Shown: in pieces, positions 10,800 through 21,680 of the stretch
Position numbering within the stretch: position 1 is the stretch's first letter
Layout: every line of letters starts with the position of its first letter
Source: Hofstenia miamia
Lineage: Eukaryota > Xenacoelomorpha > Acoela
Length of the DNA stretch: 64,000 nucleotides
Reading direction: 5' to 3'
Assembly: GCA_004352715.1 (NCBI GenBank)
Contig: SCFE01000033.1
Span: 852,745-916,744, forward strand
Position numbers and translations under genes: made by a program
Notes under the pieces: generated by a model
The model's input: the letters and a program-made list of their open reading frames with translations, nothing else
The model's database searches: none
What the model was told of the DNA's origin: nothing

Positions 10800-11488
10800 T
10801 GTGCATTGATAATGATCCTGACAAATCTTGATACAATAATGATAGCAATCAATGGAGTGATGACTAAAGCAACAACCAACACTGGAGCAGCAACATTGAT
10901 AATCACTGACTAATGTGCTACAAAGCTAGGGTTTAAACAGGAAGATTTGAATAGTTGCAATAAAAGATTAATTAAAGCATCAGGATAATATATTAACACA
11001 AAAGGAATGATAAACACAGTACAGATGAGAATTGCTAGCACAACATTCAAACAGTTATTGGTGGTAGTAGACACACATAACAATTTTTTTCATACAAGGT
11101 CATCTTAGGTGACGATTTTTTGACAAAAAATGGATGTGTCATCAACTACATGAACAGAACCATAGAGGTGAGAGAGGAAGAAATGGAAATCAAAGAAGAA
11201 CAAGGGAAACAGAAAACAATTACAATCGAATTGCAGGAAGACATCCATCTACAGCCACATCAATGGAAGATGTATATGATAGAAACAGAAGACACAATAA
11301 CAGCTGACATAATGCTATACAATAACAAAGGCATTAACACCAAAAGAGTATCAATGCTGTCTAGCATCTGTACAGTCAAGCATGGGAAGGGAAGAATACC
11401 AATCCTCAATGCTATGAATCAGAATGTTAATTTAAAGAAATCTCAAGTAAGAATATACAGGAAGTACATCAAATCTAATATGAGATGA
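10800..11488 (+). pseudogene. Element 2 protease and PR-RT linker, catalytic Asp lost
   Basis: The retropepsin active site reads NTGAAT: the codon at 10878-10880 is AAC (Asn) where element 3 has Asp (DTGA). The loss of the catalytic Asp predicts an inactive enzyme. A stop follows LIITD. The C-terminal signature VILGDDFL lies near 11100-11122. The open frame 11120-11488 continues as the linker (KNGCVINYMNRTI, GINTKRVSMLSS, RIPILNAMNQ), matching element 3 at 23860-23408. The linker is longer than I expect for a simple PR-RT junction. Confidence 0.82.
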
Positions 11489-11501
11489 TGGAGCAAGAAA
11501 T

Positions 11502-11640
11502 TTGCATGGTCAGTTCAAGGACTTGCAAATGAAAGTAGATAGTACTCCACATGGCCAAATCAAGGGCAAGTGGATGAATACCATCAAAGTCGTGAGTACT
11601 CCCAAAGGCCAACTCAAGTGCATAGGGATGAAAGCAGAAG
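11502..11640 (+). repeat. QxKG-type repeats in the PR-RT linker of element 2
   Basis: Three units are visible: GQFKDLQMK, GQIKGKWM and GQLKCIGMK. At the DNA level they read GG-CA-TTCAAGG, GGCCAAATCAAGGGC and GGCCAACTCAAGTGC, each preceded by a TACTCC-like stretch. The same pattern (CCCAAGGCCAATTCAAGGGC) occurs in the 3' module at 14680-14830. The corresponding linker of element 3 has no such repeats. Confidence 0.75.
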
Positions 11641-12950
11641 AAGAAGACATATATAGAACACCTGAGATAAAGAAGGAGGATTACCCAAATCTGGAGGAAC
11701 AGGAAATCATGAAACTAAAGAAATTGTTGGAAAAACACAAAAGTATATTCAACTATGGAGAGATAAGCATGGGGCAGCCAGTGAGCAAAAAACACAGAAT
11801 AGTCACAACAATGGACAAACTGATCAAGCTGCCAGTCAGAAGGTTAACAGAACAGATGAAAGACAAATACAATTGCATATTAGAAGAACTAATTGACAAT
11901 AAGATCATCCACCCAAATGAAAGCCAGTAAGCATAAATATGTTACAACACTGGACCTATGCAAAGCCTACTGGCAGGTAAAGATGGAAGAAGACAATATT
12001 GAGAAGACAGCACTCATAACTCCTTACAGGCTGTATGAGTGGATATATGTGGCATTCAGACTGTGTAATGCACCAGCAACCTTCCAGAGATACATCACAA
12101 AAGTATTAAAACACAAGACACATAGAATGGAGGAAGGAGTCAATGCCTATATAGACAACATTATAGTACCTAGTGACACAATCCAAGGACATCTGAAAAA
12201 ATTAGAGAAGACGTTAACAATACTGGAGAATGCAGGACTCTGCATTAATGGGAACAACTGCAACATTCTCAAAGAAAAGATAGTATTTTTGGGGAGAACA
12301 ATCAAGAAAGGCAGGATATGCATGAAGGACAACACCAGAAAGATGATTTGTAAAATAGAAAAACCCAACAACAAGAAAGATATACAAAGGATAATGGGAT
12401 TCTTCAACTATTACAGCACTTTCATTCAAAACATAGCTGGTAAGACAGCAAAGATGACTAATGAGGGAATCAGTACCATTCATATGGACCTGGCAAGAGC
12501 AGGAGGAGCTTGATAACATCAAAGAAGAACTGGTGAAATTACCATCCCTCAACACACCAGACTATAACAAACAGTTTATACTAGATTACAATGCAAGTAA
12601 AGTGGCAATTGGAGCCACACTGGGACAAACAAAAAATGGAAAAGAGGTCCCCATTCAATTTTTTAGTTGTAAGTTGAGAGGAAGTGAGGAAAATTACGGA
12701 TCTACCAAAGTTGAAATGCTGGCACTGATCAAGAGTATTAAAAAATTTTGACATTTCCTGATCAGCAGAGAATTCAGGGTATGCATGGACAACAGCAGAC
12801 TGGCATGGTTGAAGAAGTTTGCTGGAGACAAGTCCAGAATAGTGTTATGATGGATTGAATATTTGAACAAATTCACATTCTCTATTGAGCATAGCAGAGG
12901 CACTCTACATAACAATGCAGATTTTTGGACGTCACTACCAGACAGACAGT
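11640..12950 (+). pseudogene. pol: Element 2 reverse transcriptase and RNase H, internally deleted
   Basis: The RT starts with FNYGEISMGQ and runs to NKIIHPNESQ, where it stops (11930). About 45-50 codons, including the expected KQGNxYRLCIDFRKLND segment, are missing before TLDLCKAYWQVKM. The box at 12148-12159 reads YIDN instead of YIDD, so one catalytic Asp is lost. FLGRTIKKG and IMGFFNYY follow. RNase H resumes in another frame from 12461 with QFILDYNASKVAIG, QFFSCKL, MDNSRLAWL and NADFW. Several stops (12751, 12849) are present. It aligns along its length with element 3. Confidence 0.88.
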
Positions 12951-13002
12951 AAAAACAGATGGAGAGAAAAAACAGTTCCAATTCTTGCCACATACTGAAT
13001 AT

Positions 13003-14200
13003 GAGGGATTGCCAGAAATAAATGTTGACAAAAAAGGTCAAGCCATGCTACTGATACTGATGCAGGAGGAAATATCTGAACAAGAAATAGTGGACAAACA
13101 GAGAGATGACATAATCCTTGGTGAAATCCTAAAAAGAAAAGAGAACCCTGAACAACATGATCAAAATTAATTGCAGGATACTATGAATGTAACAATTGGA
13201 AGTTGAATAAAAATGGACTACTATACATTGAAGCCAGTAACAACAGGATTGTGATAGCAGATGACTTCAAAAGAGAATTGATAAGAAAAATACACAAGAA
13301 GGGCCACCTGGGAATCATGCAGATGGAAAAAACCTTCAAAGCAAGGTTCATAACAACAGCTGTGAGGAAAGTGACCAAAGACATAATCAATAAGTGTGCA
13401 ACATGCCTTTTATACAATAAACAACATTTCCCAATGCAAAGGGCACCACTAGAGAAAATCATTGCAACACAACCAAATGAGTTAGTCCACATAGATCTGG
13501 AAATGCTGTTGAAGGATGCAGAAGGCTATCAATATCTACTGGTAATGGTGGACAATTTTACAATATATGCAAGGATGATTCCAATGAAGAATACAACAGC
13601 AGAAACCACAGCAGAACTAGTATTGAAGGAATGAATTCTACTACTTGGACCAATGGAAACAATAATAACAGATAAGGGCCCCAATTTGAGAGTGGACTCT
13701 TCCAAGAAATGGCAAAGCTCCTAGAAATCACAAGTGAACAAACAACAGCTTACCACCCACAAGCCAACAGAGCAGTGGAGCAGCTCAATCAAACATGAAT
13801 CAAGCTAATTAGGGTGGTCAATCAAACATGAATCAAGCTAATTAGGGTGGCAACACCAAGGATAGGGGGAAATCAATGGAGGGAAGTCATTGAGATGGTC
13901 AGTACATGCAACAACAGGAGTCTCACCAATCAAGGCAATGTTTGGAAGAGAGGCAACAAGCCCACTATCAATGCAATACACCAACTAGAGTGTAAAATTG
14001 GATAATGAATATGTAAACCAACTGAAGAAGATGATTACAGGAATCCACAAAATGATGTGTCACAATATAAAGAAATCAGCAGTGAGACAGCAGTGCAATT
14101 TTAATAAAAAAATTTATGGGCATGCACATAAAGTAGGAGAAAAAGTATACAATAATGTAGACACTACCAATCAATGAATACATGCTAGATAATAATAGAC
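13003..14200 (+). pseudogene. Element 2 integrase, broken
   Basis: The linker PEINVDKKGQA is followed by the zinc-binding domain (IRKIHKKGHLG ... CATC) in the open frame 13203-13634, giving an HHCC arrangement. The core domain shows Asp in LVHIDLEML, then Asp in IITDKGP after a frameshift, and Glu in ANRAVEQLN. The catalytic DDE residues are therefore recognisable. A 33-bp tandem duplication at 13785-13850 and a deletion near 13900 (loss of the EYFYNTS-like segment) break the core. The C-terminal part (HKVGEKVY) ends near 14150. Confidence 0.82.
13785..13850 (+). repeat. 33-bp perfect tandem duplication in integrase
   Basis: Two identical units, 13785-13817 and 13818-13850, begin TCAATCAAACATGAATC and end TTAGGGTGG. 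The length keeps the frame, but the unit itself contains an in-frame stop. Confidence 0.95.
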
Positions 14201-14209
14201 TGTAACATT

Positions 14210-15341
14210 TTCAAAATCTGAAGAGAGCAACAGCAGATATTGAAGAGACAAAAATAGATGAGAATGCTGAATTCAAAATATGCCAAATTAACTGCAATGA
14301 AATTATATATGATGTGTATGATTTAGATAGCCTACATGAAAAGGAATTCAATGATGAATTTACAGCAGATATTGGAGATGACAGCACAAGAGAGAGAGAG
14401 TGCTGCCCCAAAGGACAGCAAGAAATAAACCTATATATGAACCTGAAATATGGGATTTAAATTTACTAACTGAATTTAGGAATCTAGAAGAGAATGATGC
14501 ACCCACTGTTGAAGAAGAGAGTGCGCAGAAACCAGCAACTAGAGGAACTCTCAACTATGAACAGGAGAAGGAGAGTTCACAGAAGTTCTCAAACCAGATG
14601 TTGACTCCAGGGCAGAAGGTATGAGAACAAAGAACCAACAAACAGACAACTTAGAGTGAGAAGGCGTCCTAGTAGTCCCCAAGGCCAATTCAAGGGCAGG
14701 GAGACCAATGGACAAAAAGCCTCTCCCACCAGTGATCTGCACCACAGATTCAAGGGCACACAGAAAACTGGTGCCCAGCAGCACAAATTTCCTTCCAAGA
14801 GTCCACAATGCTGATTCAAGGGCAGTGAGACACTGGGAGTTGCACAGGAAGGTGTAAGTGGTGGAAGAACTGTGGATATATCAAAGCAATTCAAGGCTGA
14901 CATTATCCTCACAGGAACCACAACTGGTCAAGTGCTGATAGGAGTAACTGTGAACCAACTCAAGGGTAAATCAGTAGAAACTATCAGCACAGATTCACAG
15001 CCCATGGACTGTGAACCAAGCACCAGCAAATTACTTTTACAGATGACACAGCTACACACCTCCTCAGACACTAATTTGGAGAGAACCATACAATCTAGAG
15101 AAAGAGAGAAACAGATGTCTAAAATTGATGGAGAAATGCTACACCCATATTTAATTGGAACTATGAAAATGTGTTACAATGCATTTGAAAAATTATCACC
15201 AGAAAAAAAATCACATATAAGAAAAGTCACAAAAACTGAGGTAAGAAACCTACCAATAGTACTTGATGCCAACAACAGACCAAAAGTAAATGTGATAATA
15301 AGCTATCCATGAGAAATGAACAAGATGCTGGAAAGACCTTA
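14210..15341 (+). pseudogene. Element 2 3' module (acidic linker, QxKG repeats, start of unknown domain), truncated
   Basis: After the integrase C-terminus come KRATADIEE, an acidic stretch with YDLDSLHEKEF, and the conserved block PEIWDLNLLTEFRN (frame 14400-14624). Degenerate QFKG-type units follow at about 14684, 14747, 14812 and 14952. The open frame 14872-15312 ends with MCYNAFEKLSPEKKSHIRK and LPIVLDANNRPKVNVIISYP, which align with element 3 at 19672-19480. It then runs into element 3. There is no signal peptide or membrane helix. The function is unknown; see the element 3 entry. Confidence 0.75.
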
Positions 15342-16678
15342 TGTAGAATCTTGCCAATGCAATTTCCGCATTTATTTCATAGTAACTTATTACTTTTCAT
15401 AGTGGATATGACAATCAGGGTTGACAATTTCCTAATTTTCTCCTTTCACTTGAGTGTTTGTTTGATTAACTTAATTTAATAAACATTAGGTTTTCTAAAT
15501 GTATAACTAAGAACAACTCATTTAGATAGACAGTGGTAGATGGAAGACAGGGTTGAAAACCAAAGCAGTGCCATGTGATTCTAGATACATATTGATCAGC
15601 CACAACTACAGCTTGCACTTGAACTTTGCAGTGAAAACCATTAATGGAATTGGGGTGTGAATAGGAAACTCAGTGGTTGTGGATTTGTGATTACTTAAGA
15701 ATTTAGTGCATTGATTGTTTTAGTTATTATGCCTATGTAAAGATAATTGAATACAGCAACTGTGATGCTTTAGCTTGTTATTGAGCCTTACATATAATAG
15801 CCCTACAGATATAATAATACATGCTAGCCCTTCATACATGTAAACAATCAATGCTGTTGGCAAGAAAGTGAATGCATAAGTTTGTCAAAGGTCTATGAGA
15901 TAAAACAGTGAGCAACTTAAATCTAATACCAAAATAATAATAATTGTAAGGTAATAGCATGAGCTAATTAAATTCAATACTGAATTACCAACTATAATAT
16001 AAAACCATAAACGACTAGGATTCAATAATGGAATAATAAACATGTAGAGCAAAGTAAATAGAATCATAATAACTGACAAGCAACAAGTAATAGGAAAGCT
16101 ATAATGGAGAAAAATCCCTATCCCTATTTGTAACCTAAAAGCATTGCAAGGAAATTACAGCTATCACCCTCACTACCATTGAATAGCTGATTGTGAGGCT
16201 GCTCCAGCATTCCTTTAAATGGATGTGGGAACCACTGTACAATTACCTCTAGCACTTAAATGCTTAGCTTTCCATAAAGTATTAAATAACCTGACAAGAG
16301 AAGAAGTAAATCCAAACTAATTTCATTCATCAATTATCTTAACAATCATAACATATTTATAGCACTTTTTAGTAAATAATCAAATACTCAACTAGTACCT
16401 GTTTGATCAATTCTTGTTTACAATTTTCCCTTGTATTTTAGTTCTACTTTTAATTACACAATGTCAGTGTTAATTAGAGAATGCTGTTTGGCCATCTTCG
16501 TTTTTGTCAAATACTGTCAAGCAAAATTTAAATATAAACTGCATAAAACAATTTACAAATTAAATAATCAATCATAATCATGTGTTTACATATTAATCAT
16601 TATTACATTTTAGTCTTAGTTACATTCATCTTTATTCTTATTTTGACCACACATGATTATTTGATGGATAATGCCACA
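15342..16678 (-). mobile_element. 3' LTR of element 3 (family B, 1337 bp)
   Basis: On the plus strand it runs from TGTAGAATCTTGCC to GGATAATGCCACA. The copies at 26027-26714 (partial) and 58320-59651 are clearly homologous over most of their length. Open frames in it (for example 15885-16079) are short hydrophobic readings without support. Confidence 0.9.
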
Positions 16679-16690
16679 CTCCCCCTCCAG
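16679..16690 (-). other. Polypurine tract of element 3
   Basis: The minus strand reads CTGGAGGGGGAG directly followed by the LTR start TGTGGC. It primes plus-strand DNA synthesis in LTR elements. The 3' module stop codon (16696-16698) is only a few bases upstream. Element 5 has the same arrangement at 59652-59663. Confidence 0.85.
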
Positions 16691-16695
16691 CATAG

Positions 16696-19600
16696 CTAAT
16701 TAAGGATGACCACTCTTTCTCCATGTACCATTTCCACTGCCTTCTTGATAATATGATTGGCTTCTCTCATTTCCCAATGGACTTTCTCATATTGTTCCTC
16801 TTTGGTGATTTTTAGTACAACATCTTTTTCAGTCGTGAGCATTTTCTTATGTCTAAGAAATGAATAGTTCCTTAAGGACTTTGATATTGTGCACATACTT
16901 CTTAACTCATTGAGTTTTTCATTGAATATTCCATAATACTTTTGGTATAACCTTAATTCTTCTATGGCTATCATCAATGTCATTATCACATCAATTCTGC
17001 TGGTATGTGCTAAATCAGGGTGGATTTCTGTGTTCGGGTAAAAGAACTCATATGTTGATCTTAATGACTTGGATATTGATGCCTCATCATAAAAAGCACT
17101 TATATTTTCCAGGACTTCTTCTTCAGTGATTTCTTCTGGCTCATTCTTTCCCAATCTTACCATAGTGATGATTTCAACATGTCGCATTACATTGTAGGAT
17201 CTGTATTGTGAGCTCTATAATTCTCCCCACACAATATCATTTATTCCTGAAAACAATATCACCATCTGTGTCATTCGTTTTTCAATCTCCTTCCAAACTT
17301 TTTGTATTTGTTCATGTATTGGCTCTCCTTCGCAGGACAAATCATATGGTGTAACTTGGCCTTCTATGAAAATTCTTTCTTTATTATTGTTCTTCAGTAG
17401 AATCTCTTTAGACTTTTTGTATCGCTCATCTTTTACAGATTTTTCTGCTGCTTGCTGATTATTAACATAGGTGTTTTCCTCATGCCACATTGCTTTTGGC
17501 AGCTTTTTTATCTTTCAGCCTCCATGTTGGTAACAGCATTGGTATAGAAATTGTTGGTGGCAGTGTGCATTGTAGAAGCATAGACATTGTTTTTTCCTCT
17601 ATTGCTTTGTATGTACCTTCCATTTCTGCAGTTGTTGCCATTCCAAATGTTGCTGGATAGTTGTTTTTAGATTTCTTAATGTTTTCCCAAAATGTGTTTG
17701 TTAAACCATTTTTCATCAATTTCTGTGCTGTCTCTGGTCGTATTATCATTTTGAAGTGATACATTCAATGTCCACAGCAATTTTATTCTGGGGTTGCAAC
17801 ATCTCATCAATTTCTTTTTGTGTGAATGCCTCCATGCATAGTATTATAATTAGTGATTTTGTCTCATGTTCGTAAACTTCTCCAAATACTCTCTGAACTA
17901 TATTATTCATGCATTCTCTACGGACTGTAATTTCAACCAGCAATCTTTCGTCATCTGTATCCACCCAGGATATCTCACTTGGCTCTTGCTCACCCCATTT
18001 CTCCAAGCTGACTTTATCAATTACTCTCTGAGTGTTAGGGGTTAATGCGATTTCTGTTGATTGCAATAGTATGTCTTCCATTTGCATTTCTTCCTGACTT
18101 TTACTCACCATTTTGATAATTTCAGTAGGACAGTTTTGTCCTTCTCTTCTCATCATTTCTGATCATTTAATAATTTTCGTGTAAGCACATTGTGGATAAT
18201 CTTTGAGGTATTTTCTTATCTCTTTAGTTATTACTTCATGTACTTTTCTCTCTTCTATTAATTTTATCATTTGCAATGTCTCTGCATGTTCTCTTTGTAT
18301 GAGGTTTCTTGTTGTTAGCCATGGTTGTATTTTCAGCGACCTCAACTAAGTGTTTGAAGTTGCGCCCCACATATACTTCTTTGTTTTGTCTGTCAGTATA
18401 TCAATCTCACTTGGACAAATACCTGTCTTATTGGCAAGTTCTATCACACTCAGTCTCCCCAGTGTATGTTGCTGTGTTAATAGTCTTGTGAAATGTTTTT
18501 CAACTCTCTGCCTCACCTTTTTCATTGGTGATAGAGGCAACATTTCGACAATTTGTAGCATCCATTGCTTTATATTCATGGGTATAAGTGAAATGGAGAT
18601 TTCATACTTTTTATGTTTAGCTATTTGTCTTCGTACCTTTTTCATTATTGGTAGCACCAGTTTCTCATTACTCATTAGTGCAATTGCTAATATCCATATC
18701 GCTGTTCTAGCTCTAATGTCAGGTGCATTGATCTTTTCAAACAACCATGTTTTAAAATTACTTTTCACTTCCATCTCATGTGCTCTCTTGATTTCATATA
18801 ACATGGCTTCTACCAACTTATGATATTTCTTTGTTGGTGACTTTATGTCAATCAATGACCAATCCTCCTGAATTGGCTTTTCTGCTTTAATTTACGGCCA
18901 TACTTGTGCTATCTTTTGTAAGTGTTTGGTTCAAACTGCATTTCAGAAATATGTTTCCTGTTTCTTCTAAGTTATTATCAACTCCTAATATCTCCATTGT
19001 TCTCATTTGATAATACATATCAATTGCGATTTTCAGTTCGACCATTATCCTTTGTGCTGGTGCCATTTCATTAATCTGTAGGTCCATTTTAATAAGATCA
19101 GATATTCTTAGTTTTCCGCTGTTCAGCATGAATAAGTTTTCTAATTTTATCTCCATTTCTTTGATAAAATTCGGAATATCCTCCTGTTTTTGATAGACCA
19201 CTATTATTATTCTTGTTTTGTGCTTTTTGGCTATTTTCAACGTTTCTTCTATATTTGTCTGCAATTTCTTTGATCTGATTTCACTATTCTTCACAAAGTA
19301 TATCACTGTCAAATGCTTTTTGTCCAAATTCACCTGTTCGCATTCTATTATAATCTTCTCTCTGTTCTTGGTGAGTTTTTGTACATCCTTCAAGGTGAAT
19401 TGTTCATCAAACTTTACATGCACCATGCTCTTAAAGTATGGCCTAATAAATTCTTCTTTCATCTCTGTTGTGTACGTGATTATCATGTTGCATGTGGGTT
19501 GATTCTTCTTGTCGATTACTATAGGAATTGTGTAACTCTCATTTTCTTTTGTGGATGTGCTTCCTCTAATTAACCATTTTGTCTCTGGCAACAAGTTATC

Positions 19601-20603
19601 ATATGAATTGTATCTCATTTTCCTGTTCGCAATGAAATACAGGTGGATTCTCTCTCTGCCTATTTTGGTCATTCAACTTTCTCTTTCCTCTGACTGCGAC
19701 GATTTTGTTGTTGTCGATGTTTGTTTGTAAGAGAATATCCCTGAGATTTCCATTGTCATAGGAAGCGAGCTTGTCAAAGGACGCTCTGATATATCCATGT
19801 CTGAGTCATCACTTATTGGCTGAGTTTCCCAATCTTTCATGGTAATTGATGCTGTTTCCTCTTTGCCCTTTAATTGGCATCGAATACTACTGGATGTTGA
19901 AGGGGAGTGTGCATAATTTTGTGTTTCCAACCTCACGCCCTTTAATTGGCGATTGGTGTCATGATGATGGCCCTCATTTACACGCCTGCCCTTTAATTGA
20001 CATTTGGTTGAGGGTGATCTTTCTGTTGCTATCTCCATCCTCATACCCTTTAATTGGTAATCGGATTGAGGAGTCTTCCTTCTTATTCTTTGTCTTTTGT
20101 TAGTTGATGTTAAATACTCCATCCTCATACCCTTTAATTGGTAATCAGATTGCGGAGCTCGTCTTCTTACTTGTCTTCTTGTATTACTAGGTGGCGTATG
20201 CTCCATCTTCATGCCCTTTAATTGACGATTGGATTGCGGAGACCTAGTTTTTGTAGTGGAACTTGTTGATGTGTCCTCCATCCTCACGCCCTTTAATTGA
20301 CGATCAGATTGCAGAGTCTTCTTCCTTCATACCCTTCTGTCTTTCATCGGTGATCTCAGCATTGTTCTCTTCATTTTTCCTAAATTCAGTTACTAAATTA
20401 ATATCCCATATTTCGGGGTTATATCTCATTTTATTTTTTACTGCCCTCTGGGGCATCACTCTTCTTTTGACTTCTGGTTCACCTCTTTCAGGTCTATATT
20501 CCTCTTGGAACTCTTCTTCATGTACACTGTCTAAGTCATCCATCTCAGCATATATGCCATCATCAACCAGTACAATTTTAAATTCTGCATGTTTATTAAG
20601 CAT
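16696..20603 (-). pseudogene. Element 3 giant 3' module (unknown, non-Env), about 1.3 thousand codons with few interruptions
   Basis: It follows the integrase C-terminus, in the place where env would be. In order it shows an acidic linker with MDDLDSVHEEEFQEEY, the PEIWDINLVTEFRK block, seven QLKG repeats (19866-20302), then hydrophilic, Lys/Glu/Ile-rich, apparently helical protein to the stop at 16696. Readable blocks are 19672-18887, 18855-18163, 18156-17746, 17764-17215 and 17187-16696. Most breaks are single stops or small indels. At several of them element 5 is open or frame-compatible, so the ancestor was probably one long ORF, perhaps in frame with pol. I see no signal peptide, membrane segment, zinc cluster or known catalytic motif. 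Conserved landmarks include YPATFGMATTAEMEG and the C-terminal GERVVILN. I do not recognise the family. Confidence 0.75.
19866..20302 (-). repeat. QLKG repeat array (seven units)
   Basis: On the plus strand the pattern CCCTTTAATTG recurs at about 19868, 19938, 19988, 20046, 20128, 20213 and 20288. On the minus strand each codes QLKG, usually as (D/N/K)xQLKGxRxE, with irregular spacers of about 16-28 residues rich in Ser, Thr and Arg. The core is conserved while the spacers vary, which fits a short linear motif rather than a recent satellite. Element 5 keeps about six units (62819-63170). Confidence 0.85.
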
Positions 20604-21680
20604 TACTTGCTCTATATTTACTGTTGCTCATTTTAAATTTTGAAAATGTAATACTCTTCTGTCATTAAGTTTGTAATTATTATTGGGTAGCGTTTGTATA
20701 ATTGTGAATGGACCTGACCACTGTGTTTTTAGTTTCCTTACTTGGTTCACGTCTTGTGTTCTCATTAAAGTGTATGCATAAACCTTATCCCCTACCCTGT
20801 GTGATTTGCCATATATCTTTTTGTTGAAATTTCTTTCTTGTTTGCTTCATGAATTCCAGTGATTTGATATTTAACTTTTTTTATATATTCATTATCTGGT
20901 TTTTCAGAGTACGTGTGGTATTGCATTGATATTGGTGTTGCTTCTTCTCTTCCATACATGGCTTTATATGGGGTCATCCCCATTGTTGAATGTACCGAAG
21001 TATTGTAGAAATATTCCACCATTTCTTTTACTTCTCTCCAGTCTCTACCTCAAAATCTTGATGTTAATACTCTTATTAATTTAATCATAGTCTGATTCAA
21101 TCTTTCAACAGCTCCATTCGCTTGTGGGTGGTACACTGTTGTTTTTTCAGTTAAAATTTCCATCAACTTAGCCATTTCCTAAAATAATTTACTTTCAAAC
21201 TGCACTCCTCTATTAGATACTATTGTTTGCATCGCTCCAAACTTTAAAATCCATTCTTTCATAATTTTCTAAGCTACTATTTTTGCCGTCACTAATGAGA
21301 TCATACAAGTGTATTTTGTAAAATTATCCACTAATACTAATATATATATATATTGATACCCCTCATCATCTTGCAACAATTTTTCTAAATCCACAAGCAA
21401 AATCTCATTAGGTGTAGTTGCAGTTATTTTCTCAAGTGGTGTCATCTGTACTGGGAAATGGCTTTTGTTATTTATTAGACATGTAGTAAACTTATTAATA
21501 ATGTCCTCAACTGTTTTCTTGATGCTTGTTGTTATAAATGAGGCATTAAAAGTTTTTCAGTTTGAATTATTCCAATATGTCCATTTTCATGCACTTTCCT
21601 GACCAATTCGCTTTTATAATATTCAGGGATCGCTATTCTTAATGTCTTTCCTTCCACATATAGAAATCCATTACTGTTCA
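20604..21680 (-). pseudogene. Element 3 integrase, broken
   Basis: The zinc-binding region (VHENGHIGI) lies near 21590, and core motifs follow in shifting frames. The block 21022-20792 reads MVEYFYNTSVHSTMGMTPYKAMYGRE, the C-terminal side of a Gypsy integrase core. The GPY/F-like domain (LKTQWSGPFTII, DRRVLHFQNLK) lies near 20740-20620 and leads without a spacer into the 3' module. Multiple stops lie between 21560 and 21030. Element 4 preserves the same integrase better (57459-56992). Confidence 0.8.

Larger units (their letters stand above)
9076..15341 (+). mobile_element. Element 2: degenerate Ty3/Gypsy element with 3' extra module, truncated by element 3
   Basis: The order on the plus strand is leader, gag, protease, RT/RNase H, integrase, 3' module. 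It starts directly after the LTR end at 9075. At 15341 the 3' module breaks off where the LTR of element 3 begins (TGTAGAATCTTGCC), so its own 3' LTR is not present on this side. It carries many stops, an internal RT deletion, a 33-bp tandem duplication and at least two lost active-site residues, so it cannot be autonomous. Its relatives in the window are elements 3, 4 and 5. Confidence 0.88.

Noticed and set aside
14551-14921. Minus-strand open frames of 85-110 codons in element 2, and plus-strand frames opposite gag and the 3' module in elements 3 and 5
   Set aside because: Antisense shadows of biased coding sequence (Cys/Ser/Leu/Phe-rich readings), with no motifs.
15885-16079. Hydrophobic open frames inside LTRs (also 58725-59057, 58756-58944)
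   Set aside because: They repeat in each LTR copy, have no start context or family match, and are explained by AT-rich LTR sequence.
16696-19672. 3' module as an envelope gene
   Set aside because: No signal peptide, furin-like site, fusion peptide, cysteine pattern or transmembrane helix in any of the readable blocks. The composition is strongly hydrophilic.
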